Positions 38,314 through 49,267 of a stretch of 64,000 bases of DNA are shown here, in pieces. The stretch lies in assembly GCA_934047225.1 (NCBI GenBank), contig CAKOHE010000020.1, positions 1-64,000 of the forward strand, in the 5' to 3' direction. Under the pieces are notes generated by a model, which saw only the letters and a list, made by a program, of their open reading frames with translations, made no database searches and had not been told where the DNA came from. Position 1 is the first letter of the stretch; each line of letters starts with the position of its first letter. The position numbers and the translations under genes were made by a program. The DNA is from Ypsolopha sequella. Its lineage: Eukaryota; Arthropoda; Insecta; Lepidoptera; Ypsolophidae.

Positions 38314-38567
38314 GTACGCCATTACTTAACAAAATAAGTAGATAGGTCATGTTTTATTAAAGATGTTGAACTAAAGGTTGTCTCAATGGACTAATGAATA
38401 TCGCTATGTTTTTCGTCTGAGGTATTTTTTTTAGCTTACAATTTAATATCACAATAAATATGGTTGATGGATGTGGAAGAGGCGAAAGAGTTATGTCTGG
38501 ATCGTAGCAGATGGAAATCTGTAGTCTCTGCCTACCCCTCTGGGAGACTAACAAAACCTTATCTCAC

Positions 38568-40985
38568 CATCACCATCGCCATCGCCATCGCGATCACGAT
38601 CGCGATCGTGATCGTGGTCGTGATCGTGATCGTGATCGTGGTCGTATCGTCGTATCGACGTATCGTCGTATCGACTTATCGTCGTATCGACGTATCGACG
38701 TATCGTCGTATCGACGTATTGCCGTATGGTCGTATCGACGTATCATCGTATCGACGTATCAACGTATCGACGTATCGTCGTATCCTCGTATCGATGTATC
38801 GTCGTATCGACGTATTGCCGTATCGTCGTATCGACGTATCATCGTATCGACGTATCTTCATATCGTCGTATCGACGTATCGACGTATCGTCGTATGGTCG
38901 TTTCTTCGTATCGACGTATCGTCGTATCGACGTATCGTCGTATCGACTTATCGTCGTATCGACGTATCGACGTATCGTCGTATCGACGTATTGCCGTATG
39001 GTCGTATCGTCGTATCGACGTATCATCGTATCGACGTATCGACGTATCAACGTATCGTCGTATCCTCGTAACGATGTATCGTCGTATCGACGTATTGCCG
39101 TATCGTCGTATCGACGTTTCGTCGTATCGACGTATCCTCGTAACGATGTATCATCGTATCGACGTATTGCCGTATCGTCGTATCGACGTATCGTCGTATC
39201 GACGTATCTTCGTATCGTCGTATTGACGTATCGTCGTATCGACGTATCGACATATCAACGTATCGACGTATCGACGTATCGACGTATCGGCGTATCGACG
39301 TATCGTCGTATCGACATATCGACGTATCGTCGTATCCTCGTAACGATGTATCATCGTATCGACGTATTGCCGTATCGTCGTATCGACGTATCGTCGTATC
39401 GACGTATCTTCGTATCGTCGTATTGACGTATCGTCGTATCGACGTATCGACATATCAACGTATCGACGTATCGACGTATCGACGTATCGGCGTATCGACG
39501 TATCGTCGTATCGACATATCGACGTATCGTCGTATCCTCGTAACGATGTATCGTCGTATCGACGTATTGCCGTATCGTCGTATCGATGTATCGTCGTATC
39601 GACGTATTGCCGTATCGTCGTATCGACGTATCGTCGTATCGACGTATCTTCGTATCGTCGTTTGGTCGTTTCCTCGTATCGACGTATCGTCGTTTCGACG
39701 TATCGTCGTATCGACTTATCGTCGTATCGACGTATCGACGTATCGTCGTATCGACGTATTGCCGTATGGTCGTATCGTCGTATCGACGTATCGTCGTATC
39801 CTCGTAACGATGTATCATCGTATCGACGTATTGCCGTATCGTCGTATCGACGTATCGTCGTATCCTCGTAACGATGTATCATCGTATCGACGTATTGCCG
39901 TATCGTCGTATCGACGTATCGTCGTATCGACGTATCTTCGTATCATCGTATCGACGTATCAACGTATCGACGTATCGTCGTATCAACGTATCGACGTATC
40001 GTCGTATCCTCGTAACGATGTATCATCGTATCGACGTATTGCCGTATCGACGTATCAACGTATCGACGTATCGTCGTATCAACGTATCGACGTATCGTCG
40101 TATCGACGTATTGCCGTATGGTCGTATCGTCGTATCGACGTATCATCGTATCGACGTATCGACGTATCAACGTATCGTCGTATCCTCGTAACGATGTATC
40201 GTCGTATCGACGTATTGCCGTATCGTCGTATCGACGTATCGTCGTATCGACGTATCCTCGTAACGATGTATCATCGTATCGACGTATTGCCGTATCGTCG
40301 TATCGACGTATCGTCGTATCGACGTATCTCCGTATCGTCGTATCGACGTATCGTCGTATCGACGTATCTTCGTATCGTCGTATTGACGTATCGTCGTATC
40401 GACGTATCGACATATCAACGTATCGACGTATCGGCGTATCGACGTATCGTCGTATCAACGTATCGACGTATCGTCGTATCCTCGTAACCATGTATCATCG
40501 TATCGACGTATTGCCGTATCGTCGTATCGACGTATCGTCGTATCTTCGTATCGTCGTATTGACGTATCGTCGTATCGACGTATCGACATATCAACGTATC
40601 GACGTATCGACGTATCGACGTATCGGCGTATCGACGTATCGTCGTATCGACATATCGACGTATCAACGTATCGACGTATCGTCGTATCGTCGTTTCCTTG
40701 TATCGACGTATCGTTGTATCGACGTATCGGCGTATTGAGGTATCTCCGTATCGACGTATCGTCGTATCGACGTGTTGCCGTATCCTCGTATCGTCGTATC
40801 GACGTATCGTCGTATCGACGTATCATCGTTTCCTCGTATCGACGTATCGTCGTATCGACGTATCGTCGTATCGACGTATCGTCATATCGACGTATCGTCG
40901 TATCGACGTATCCTCGTATCGACGTATCGTCGTATCGACGTATTGCCGTATCGTCGTATCCCCGTATCGACGTATCGTTGTATCA
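38568..40985. repeat. Octamer minisatellite (TATCGWCG)n with hexamer start
   Basis: It begins as a hexamer-like run (ATCGCC/ATCGTG, 38568-38642) and then becomes an array of TATCGACG and TATCGTCG with variants TATCCTCG, TATCATCG, TATTGCCG, TATGGTCG, TAACGATG and TATCGGCG up to about 40985. Variants are not random: the block 39181-39340 recurs exactly 200 bp later at 39381-39540 (25 units), and TCCTCGTAACGATG recurs at least nine times. This shows segmental duplication within the array. It is CpG-dense in an AT-rich genome. Since 24 bp is three units and eight codons, reading frames stay open for up to 354 codons (YRRIDVSS repeats); these are artefacts of the array. Confidence 0.95.
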
Positions 40986-41189
40986 TCATCGTAATCATTA
41001 TCTTTGCAAGTATGACTTTCGAAAAATAAAATTTTGAAATATAAAAATTAGATGCAAACACAATTACGCAAAAAAATGACATTGCGAACAAACCGTTTTG
41101 TCAACTGGGTTGAATTTTATACATCGTAGATGCATTATACTTATTATTGAAAACTAGCACGTGCATGGGTTAATGACCGCGGATCCACA
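40986..41189. other. Stretch without recognised features
   Basis: Short AT-rich DNA between the octamer array and the GC-rich stretch before the THAP remnant. Confidence 0.4.
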
Positions 41190-41452
41190 CCGCTCGTGGG
41201 AGCTAAGAAATAGCGCTCGCGGCCGGTGACGGCCGGTCGCGCAAACAGTTGAGGTGCGGGGATGCGGGGGCAAAATCACTAATTTGTCCAGGTTTATACG
41301 CAGCCTTAAATCAAATAGAAAGGCTAAGTGGGCGTGTCACGCGCGCCACAACTACTGTTGAACATCAATACTTAGACCGAAACACGCGATCGCTGCCCAT
41401 AGTCGCACGCGAACCGTGACTCTGTGAACAGCTCTGCCTAATCTAAAGAGAA
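41190..41452. other. GC-rich upstream stretch of the THAP remnant
   Basis: The stretch has CpG-rich parts (GCTCGCGGCCGGTGACGGCC at about 41213; GTGTCACGCGCGCCACAACT at about 41333). It is the kind of DNA expected in front of an insect first exon, and it directly precedes the ATG at 41453. No core promoter motif was assigned. Confidence 0.3.
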
Positions 41453-41533
41453 ATGCCGTCTTGTGCAATAATTACTTGCAGAATCACGAATAAGAAAGCA
41501 AACCGGAAAAATTGAGATATTTCCTTTCACCTG
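41453..41533 (+). pseudogene. THAP-domain N-terminus with in-frame stop
   Basis: The frame from ATG 41453 reads M-P-S-C-A-I-I-T-C-R-I-T-N-K-K-A-N-R-K-N, then TGA (41513-41515), then D-I-S-F-H-L. The pattern MPSCxxxxCxx…ISFHxFP is the beginning of a THAP zinc-finger domain (C2CH), found in host DNA-binding proteins and in P-element-type transposases. Known THAP domains have a Gly or similar where the TGA stands, and the Pro after SFHxF should follow, but the sequence here goes directly into CTGTAATT. That could be a splice donor (CCT|GTAATT) or decay. The stop makes this copy non-functional unless it is an error. No further THAP or transposase sequence was found downstream. Confidence 0.6.
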
Positions 41534-41790
41534 TAATTATAAAAACTTTGTATAATATGAGAATTTTAGATAAATAACTAATTTACTCATGGTGACAACA
41601 AAAATATACATTACCGGCAATATACGCTCACAATTTTGGCTAAGATGTAGTAAACAAGTAATGTATGCTCTCCCTACTTGTCAAACTTGCTCGCTAGTGT
41701 TGTGCCGTATCGTGGTGTCACACAATCGATAGATGTTTTTTATTCCTTGAGCGATATTCTTAAATTAAGATTTAAGATAAAACTTTTATA

Positions 41791-42843
41791 ACATTCGAGA
41801 AACCGTTGTCAGTTACCCCAAAATCGACCGGATAACTGTACAAGCAAGGAGAAAAGTTTTTACATGTAATGTATGAGAAATTATTTAAAAGTGAATAAGT
41901 GTGCGTTTATTTCCTCTACGGTGTAATTCTTGACTATGCATAAATACATATTTTTAAAAATACATAAGATATTTGTACAGTCGAGAACAAAAGTATTCGT
42001 GTGAAATGTATGAAAAAAAAAAATGAAAAGTGTTAAAGCGTGTTTTAATTACTCTACAATGTAATTCTAAGCTACGTTTATGTATGTCTGAAAACATTTA
42101 TCAAAATATATAGGGTAAAATGTACAGTCGAGGTCAAAAGCTTTGGGATAAAATATTGAAAAATGTATGAGTGTGTGATTATTTAATCTATAGGGTAATT
42201 CTAAGCTATGCACATGCCCAATTGATTATTTATCAAGATATAGGGAATCTGTATAGTCGAGGAAAAAAGTTTTTGCTAAAATATTTAAAAGTATATAAAT
42301 GTGTATTTAATTATCCAACAGGGTAATTCTAAGCTATGCATGCATATCTTGAATATATAATTACAGTAGTTACAGTATGAGAGTTGGTATAACATACTAA
42401 AGGTTTTTACAAAATATATAGAAAAAAGAGCACACTTCCTTGACTGTGCAGATGCCCCTTATATGTTGATAAATAAGTATTTAATCATATGCATAGCTTA
42501 GAATTACCATATAGAGTAAATAAACAGACACTTATACACTTTTTAGACATACATATGCATAGCTTAGAATTACGTTGTAGAGTAAATAAAATACACTTTT
42601 ACACTTTCAAATGTTTTTTCATACATTTCACCCGAAAACTTTTGTTCTCGACTGTACAAATATATCATAGATATTGAAAAATAAGTATTTATACTTATAC
42701 ATAGCTTAGAATTACAGCGTAGAGTAAATAAACACACACTTGTACGGTTTTAAATATTTTCTCATACCTTTTATATGAAAACTTTTCTCCTTGATTGTAC
42801 AGTTACCCGGTCGAATTTTAACTGTTAACGGTTTCTCGAATGT
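41791..42843. mobile_element. Foldback element with internally repeated arms
   Basis: The outer ends ACATTCGAGAAACCGTTGTC and GTTAACGGTTTCTCGAATGT are inverted. Each arm is built from direct repeats of about 130-140 bp. The left arm has GTAATTCTnnnCTATGCATA-like blocks at about 41921, 42059, 42193 and 42322, and GTACAGTCGAGnnnAAAAG blocks. The right arm has the reverse, GCATAGCTTAGAATTAC, at about 42491, 42556 and 42697, and CTCGACTGTACA-like blocks. Long inverted repeats made of tandem subrepeats recall the FB elements of Drosophila. No coding frame is present, so transposase would have to come from elsewhere. Confidence 0.7.
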
Positions 42844-43016
42844 TATTATAACACCTATTTTATGTCACCTAACACAAGTGTATTGGTGGTATGGACCAAA
42901 ACGCCCATTCTCCTTTGAAATGGAATTTTCCATAAGAGTGTTTATGAAAAATGCAATTATTTTGAAGCTACCATAATATAATTTAAAATACGTTAAATCT
43001 TAATATATTCGTCAGT
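42844..43016. other. Short stretch without recognised features
   Basis: No repeat or gene identified. Confidence 0.35.
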
Positions 43017-43190
43017 GAAACGCGGGTGTACCGAGTGTGGACTGTAACTTGCATTTCACAATTCACACTCGGAATACCTCTGATACCCCCTCGGGGATTC
43101 ATGTCGTGACCATATATTATCATTATTACTGATCACTTACAAAGTTTTAAGTATGAATTTGGCTATATCAATGAAATCACCTTATAAACA
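43017..43190 (+). repeat. Hairpin-bearing short repeat (copy 3) and MITE fragment
   Basis: 43017-43110 has CCGAGTGTGGACTGTAACTT, GCATTTCACAATTCACACTC, GGAATACCTCTGATACCCCC and GGGGATTCATGTCGTGACC, as in copy 2 at 17470. At 43125-43190 follows ACTGATCACTTACAAAGTTT, TAAGTATGAATTTGGCTATA, part of the CAAGGTGAC MITE family (right end ATCACCTTATA). Confidence 0.6.
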
Positions 43191-44221
43191 CCTAATACAC
43201 GTTAAAACAATTTTACTAAAATATGTAAAACAAGATAATAAAAATAGAAACAAAAAACAACACACAAATTGTCTCAGAGCAAATTTGTTTCTCGATTGAT
43301 TATAAAAAAAAAGTTAGTCGAAGTTTTACGTTAAGAAAATACATATGTTCCCATCCCTAGCAATAAATCATCACGTCATATAATCAGACTGTGTTTAATA
43401 TTAAGTTAGCAATACCGCTCCGGTCAAGTTATCAACCTCCTAAAGCCGGTCGGTTTATAATGGTCACATGGTATCAAAACTAAAACGTCGTAAATGAAAT
43501 CATTTGTTTGAAAAATACACCGTTTTACACAGAGATACGGTAGTTTTTTCATTTGATAAGTTTTCGATATAAGTCATTTGTTGTGCGTAGAAAGAACAAC
43601 CACTTGGATTAAAGTTTTGATAGTATTTCAATTACGACAAGGTGTGTGCCTGTGGGTGTGAGGCGACAAAGGTTCTGGTACGCATACAGCTCCAAGGCCT
43701 TTCTAACTATTTAAATGTTCTGAGCGCTCACCCGACGACAGATACGCCTTTGATGTATTAGAAAACCGTTGTTTCACAAACATTCGATTTACATCGTAGC
43801 GTTAGTTTTGACGACTAAATTAGACAGTCAAAGTTCTGCAAATTATTAAATATTTAAAAATAACATGTTTAGTTTTAATAAAAGTATTTTTAATGACTGA
43901 TTCCCGGATTGGGTCTTTTCAAGTACATCCACGTTTCACCAATGATTATAACATCCCGGCGTTATGGGGGCTTCCTCTCTGAAGCACGCAAAACAAACGC
44001 AAGTGTGTCTATATGGAACCCATTCTTTGAATAAGAGCTATTTCTTGTGTATTTAATTAACCTCCTTATAATCTGTTTATAACTTGTCATGGTTTGATTA
44101 AGTATTATCTAGTCTAAGTCTATCTGTGGAAACCTTAAATGACTAGCTAGAGTTAATTTAAGTTTTTTACTATTGTTATTAAAATAGTCGCTAGTTTTCC
44201 AAAATAAGTAATAAATAAATA
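43191..44221. other. Stretch without recognised genes
   Basis: About 1 kb of AT-rich sequence with some GC-richer parts (43620-43760). I saw no exon, RNA gene or shared repeat. Confidence 0.4.
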
Positions 44222-44525
44222 ATATTGGGGAGGCCTATGTTCAGCAGTGGACGAATACTGGCTGATGGATGGATGGATGGGACTTCGTTTCGTAATAATT
44301 TTGCACACAATACTTTAATCTACGACCATCAAAAATATCATATTTATTTATTATATTTTCAAGAAGAAGACTTTTGTTTATGAACCTCGGGTGCGTCGTT
44401 CCGGTAAAGCTGCCTTGAAGGCCAATCAGGATAAAGGGGACGTGGCTTAAGAAATAAGGTCGGGAATTATTTCTCGTCTCTGTTGCTGATTGGTTCTCTA
44501 GCGGTTTTATAATAAATTAGGCCAA
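44222..44525. repeat. Three repeat fragments in a row
   Basis: 44226-44280: GGGGAGGCCTATGTTCAGCA, GTGGACGAATACTGGCTGAT is the reverse complement of the CAGCCnnTATTCGTCCACTG/GCTGGACATAGGC family. 44295-44345 is the reverse of the repeat at 3388-3420 (CTACGACCATCAAAAATATC). 44415-44525 (CTTAAGAAATAAGGTCGGGA, TGCTGATTGGTTCTCTAGCG, TTATAATAAATTAGGCC) is found inverted at 51600-51705. None has coding capacity. Confidence 0.55.
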
Positions 44526-44755
44526 TATAATGTAATATTATAACATCGGATAAATAATCTATGTACTTATAATACTACTTTTGATGTTGCAATTGCCTTA
44601 TTGCAGTATGGGAAACTCTTTAAAAGAAAGATGATATGAGAAACTATGATATGATGGAGAATTGAGTTTCAGAACTTTGTGAGCTTTCTAAAATAACACT
44701 AGCTTGAATTAAGAAAACTCCGTACTATACAAATACACATACCGGCAGACCATTC

Positions 44756-45060
44756 ATTCATCAGCCTAGTTGCTCCACTGTTGGACATAACGTTTCACCA
44801 TTCTTGGCGGTCCTCCTGGAAGAAATTCCCATCACACGCGCTGGGCAGGCGGGTTGGTGAGTGCGGTGCCGAATCTCTCGCACCAGTGACGCCGCTGCCG
44901 GCCCGATCCCAGGCACGATGATGGGCCACCTGGTTGTGCCTGTTTGAGAGCTGTCTTCTCACTCTCCCCAAATTACTTTGAGGGGGTTTGCGAGTAAGAT
45001 GGTAATATCTACACAGTCGAGCTCAGCTTTAGTTCTATAACTTGAGAAATTTATAAAAAA
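44756..45060 (+). mobile_element. RTE-like/SINE repeat, copy 2
   Basis: Same block order as 7935-8295: CATTCATCAGCCTAGTTGCT, CCACTGTTGGACATAACG, GGTCCTCCTGGAAGAAATTC, GGGCAGGCGGGTTGGTGAGT, CTCGCACCAGTGACGCCGCT, TTTGAGGGGGTTTGCGAGTA, AGATGGTAATA. Diverged from copy 1, with several short indels. Confidence 0.7.
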
Positions 45061-45123
45061 TACTAAAACCTCATCAGCACGAAATTGGAGGCCTAAGTAG
45101 TAAGTAGTCTTCAATATGTTCAA

Positions 45124-45215
45124 TTAGCTTTTGCCCGCGACTTCGCCCACGTTGATTTAGTTTTTGGGTAGTTGTATCATACCCTTTTTATATTTTTTGA
45201 ACCAATAATTTTATG
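45124..45215 (-). mobile_element. Helitron-like 3' end, reverse orientation
   Basis: On the + strand ATTAGCTTTTGCCCGCGACT, TCGCCCACGTTGATTTAG; on the minus strand this ends GTGGGCGAAGTCGCGGGCAA, AAGCTAA followed by T, which fits the CTRR end with a preceding GC hairpin. The rest of the element cannot be delimited, since the LINE tail and 34-bp satellite follow. Confidence 0.5.
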
Positions 45216-45224
45216 AAAATGAAA

Positions 45225-45480
45225 AATGAAAATGAAATTTTATTTATTTAACTTAAGTACACGAATTTTTACAATAATGCGTATAAAACAGTGGTCCCCA
45301 CGCTAAGACTAACTTGTCCTGCGGGGACCGTGACAATATGGTTTACTAGAAGATAATTTCGTTTACTAACATGCATTTAACAAATAATGAAAACTTAATT
45401 ATAACTTAAATAAAGTTATTATAAATTACAAAATGTAACAATTACAATTAAAATTATTATATTACAATCATAGACTTTGG
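45225..45480 (-). mobile_element. LINE 3' end fragment, reverse orientation
   Basis: AATGAAAATGAAATTTTATT, TATTTAACTTAAG, AACAGTGGTCCCCACGCTAA and CCTGCGGGGACCGTGAC. The layout, an AT-rich tail followed by a block with CCCC and GGGG, resembles 19839-20140. No coding sequence. Confidence 0.45.
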
Positions 45481-45494
45481 TTTTCATGAAAATT

Positions 45495-48400
45495 GTTTTA
45501 TATGTCTGACCCTATGTCTATGTATAGCGTTTTATATGTCTGACCCTATGTCTATGTACAGCGTTTTATATGTCTGACCCTATGTCTATGTATAGCGTTT
45601 TATATGTCTGACCCTATGTCTATGTATAGCGTTTTATATGTCTGACCCTATGTCTATGTATAGCGTTTTATATGTCTGACCCTATGTCTATGTATAGCGT
45701 TTTATATGTCTGACCCTATGTCTATGTATAGCGTTTTATATGTCTGACCCTATGTCTATGTATAGCGTTTTATATGTCTGACCCTATGTCTATGTACAGC
45801 GTTTTATATGTCTGACCCTATGTCTATGTATAGCGTTTTATATGTCTGACCCTATGTCTATGTATAGCGTTTTATATGTCTGACCCTATGTCTATGTATA
45901 GCGTTTTATATGTCTGACCCTATGTATATGTATAGCGTTTTATATGTCTGACCCTATGTCTATGTATAGCGTTTTATATGTCTGACCCTATGTCTATGTA
46001 TAGCGTTTTATATGTCTGACCCTATGTCTATGTATAGCGTTTTATATGTCTGACCCTATGTCTATGTATAGCGTTTTATATGTCTGACCCTATGTCTATG
46101 TACAGCGTTTTATATGTCTGACCCTATGTCTATGTATAGCGTTTTATATGTCTGACCCTATGTCTATGTATAGCGTTTTATATGTCTGACCCTATGTCTA
46201 TGTATAGCGTTTTATATGTCTGACCCTATGTCTATGTATAGCGTTTTATATGTCTGACCCTATGTCTATGTATAGCGTTTTATATGTCTGACCCTATGTC
46301 TATGTATAGCGTTTTATATGTCTGACCCTATGTCTATGTATAGCGCTTTATATGTCTGACCCTATGTCTATGTATAGCGTTTTATATGTCTGACCCTATG
46401 TCTATGTATAGCGTTTTATATGTCTGACCCTATGTCTATGTATAGCGTTTTATATGTCTGACCCTATGTCTATGTATAGCGTTTTATATGTTTGACCCTA
46501 TGTCTATGTACAGCGTTTTATATGTCTGACCCTATGTCTATGTATAGCGTTTTATATGTCTGACCCTATATCTATGTATAGCGTTTTATATGTCTGACCC
46601 TATGTCTATGTATAGCGTTTTATATGTCTGACCCTATGTCTATGTATAGCGTTTTATATGTCTGACCCTATGTCTATGTATAGCGTTTTATATGTCTGAC
46701 CCTATGTCTATGTACAGCGTTTTATATGTCTGACCCTATGTCTATGTACAGCGTTTTATATGTCTGACCCTATGTCTATGTACAGCGTTTTATATGTCTG
46801 ACCCTATGTCTATGTATAGCGTTTTATATGTCTGACCCTATGTCTATGTATAGCGTTTTATATGTCTGACCCTATGTCTATGTATAGCGTTTTATATGTC
46901 TGACCCTATGTCTATGTATAGCGTTTTATATGTCTGACCCTATATCTATGTATAGCGTTTTATATGTCTGACCCTATGTCTATGTATAGCGTTTTATATG
47001 TCTGACCCTATGTCTATGTATAGCGTTTTATATGTCTGACCCTATGTCTATGTACAGCGTTTTATATGTCTGACCCTATGTCTATGTATAGCGTTTTATA
47101 TGTCTGACCCTATGTCTATGTATAGCGTTTTATATGTCTGACACTATGTCTATGTATAGCGTTTTATATGTCTGACCCTATGTCTATGTATAGCGTTTTA
47201 TATGTCTGACCCTATGTCTATGTATAGCGTTTTATATGTCTGACCCTATGTCTATGTATAGCGTTTTATATGTCTGACCCTATGTCTATGTATAGCGTTT
47301 TATATGTCTGACCCTATGTCTATGTACAGCGTTTTATATGTCTGACCCTATGTCTATGTATAGCGTTTTATATGTCTGACCCTATATCTATGTATAGCGT
47401 TTTATATGTCTGACCCTATGTCTATGTATAGCGTTTTATATGTCTGACCCTATGTCTATGTATAGCGTTTTATATGTCTGACCCTATGTCTATGTACAGC
47501 GTTTTATATGTCTGACCCTATGTCTATGTATAGCGTTTTATATGTCTGACCCTATGTCTATGTATAGCGTTTTATATGTCTGACCCTATGTCTATGTATA
47601 GCGTTTTATATGTCTGACCCTATGTCTATGTATAGCGTTTTATATGTCTGACCCTATGTCTATGTATAGCGTTTTATATGTCTGACCCTATGTCTATGTA
47701 TAGCGTTTTATATGTCTGACCCTATGTCTATGTACAGCGTTTTATATGTCTGACCCTATGTCTATGTATAGCGTTTTATATGTCTGACCCTATGTCTATG
47801 TATAGCGTTTTATATGTCTGACCCTATGTCTATGTATAGCGTTTTATATGTCTGACCCTATGTCTATGTATAACGTTTTATATGTCTGACCCTATGTCTA
47901 TGTATAGCGTTTTATATGTCTGACCCTATGTCTATGTATAGCGCTTTATATGTCTGACCCTATGTCTATGTATAGCGTTTTATATGTCTGACCCTATGTC
48001 TATGTATAGCGTTTTATATGTCTGACCCTATGTCTATGTATAGCGTTTTATATGTCTGACCCTATGTCTATGTATAGCGTTTTATATGTCTGACCCTATG
48101 TCTATGTATAGCGTTTTATATGTCTGACCCTATGTCTATGTATAGCGTTTTATATGTCTGACCCTATGTCTATGTATAGCGTTTTATATGTCTGACCCTA
48201 TGTCTATGTATAGCGTTTTATATGTCTGACCCTATGTCTATGTATAGCGTTTTATATGTCTGACCCTATGTCTATGTATAGCGTTTTATATGTCTGACCC
48301 TATGTCTATGTATAGCGTTTTATATGTCTGACCCTATGTCTATGTATAGCGCTTTATATGTCTGACCCTATGTCTATGTATAGCGTTTTATATGTCTGAC

Positions 48401-48864
48401 CCTATGTCTATGTATAGCGTTTTATATGTCTGACCCTATGTCTATGTATAGCGTTTTATATGTCTGACCCTATGTCTATGTATAGCGTTTTATATGTCTG
48501 ACCCTATGTCTATGTATAGCGTTTTATATGTCTGACCCTATGTCTATGTATAGCGTTTTATATGTCTGACCCTATGTCTATGTATAGCGTTTTATATGTC
48601 TGACCCTATGTCTATGTATAGCGTTTTATATGTCTGACCCTATGTCTATGTATAGCGTTTTATATGTCTGACCCTATGTCTATGTATAGCGTTTTATATG
48701 TCTGACCCTATGTCTATGTATAGCGTTTTATATGTCTGACCCTATGTCTATGTATAGCGTTTTATATGTCTGACCCTATGTCTATGTATAGCGCTTTATA
48801 TGTCTGACCCTATGTCTATGTATAGCGTTTTATATGTCTGACCCTATGTCTATGTATAGCGTTT
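45495..48864. repeat. Satellite array, 34-bp unit, about 99 copies
   Basis: The unit is GTTTTATATGTCTGACCCTA plus TGTCTATGTATAGC, repeated without indels from 45495 to 48864. Variation is limited to a few positions: TATAGC or TACAGC, GTTTTA or GCTTTA, ATGTCT or ATATCT, and isolated single changes. Each unit contains the near-repeat TATGTCT twice, so it may have grown from an 11-12 bp core. It starts inside sequence that looks like Helitron or LINE-derived repeat and ends at GTTTTTCAAGAG. Confidence 0.97.
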
Positions 48865-49267
48865 TTCAAGAGAAGAGTCTATCCATTACAACAGTGAGGG
48901 ATTTATCAAAATCAGTTACAAAAACTGCCCGTCTCCAGGGAAAAGAAATCTATATAGCCTGTCCAAGTAAAGAGTCTAAACATTAGGTACAACAGTGAAA
49001 GATTTTTTTAAATCTGTTCAGTAGTACCATAGATTACCCGCGTGAATGTAATTAATGGCTATGTCCCTAGGGAACTGCACGTCCCCAGGAAACATATTTT
49101 TTGTAAGTTATTGCAGTTGTTTTTAGGCGCTGTCTTGTAAAGCTACATATTTGTAAAAATGGTAACAACTTAAAATATGGAAGGACTGAGTAAAATTGTT
49201 TGGACATTTCGTAAATACCAACTTTGTTCTACATTAACGGATGTACTTATCAAACAAGTATATTAAA
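48865..49267. other. Degenerate repeat DNA behind the 34-bp satellite
   Basis: Contains phrases such as GAAAGATTTTTTTAAATCTG, TTCAGTAGTACCATAGATTA and two GTCCCCAGGnAA/GTCTCCAGGGAA blocks. They resemble the interior of lepidopteran non-autonomous Helitrons (recalled). The 34-bp array may therefore be an internal expansion of such an element. No gene. Confidence 0.4.

Noticed and set aside
38464..41037. Long open frames on both strands (up to 354 codons, YRRIDVSS/RRYDDTSI repeats)
   Set aside because: They are translations of the 8-bp array: three units equal eight codons, so frames stay open in several phases on both strands at once. No independent coding evidence.
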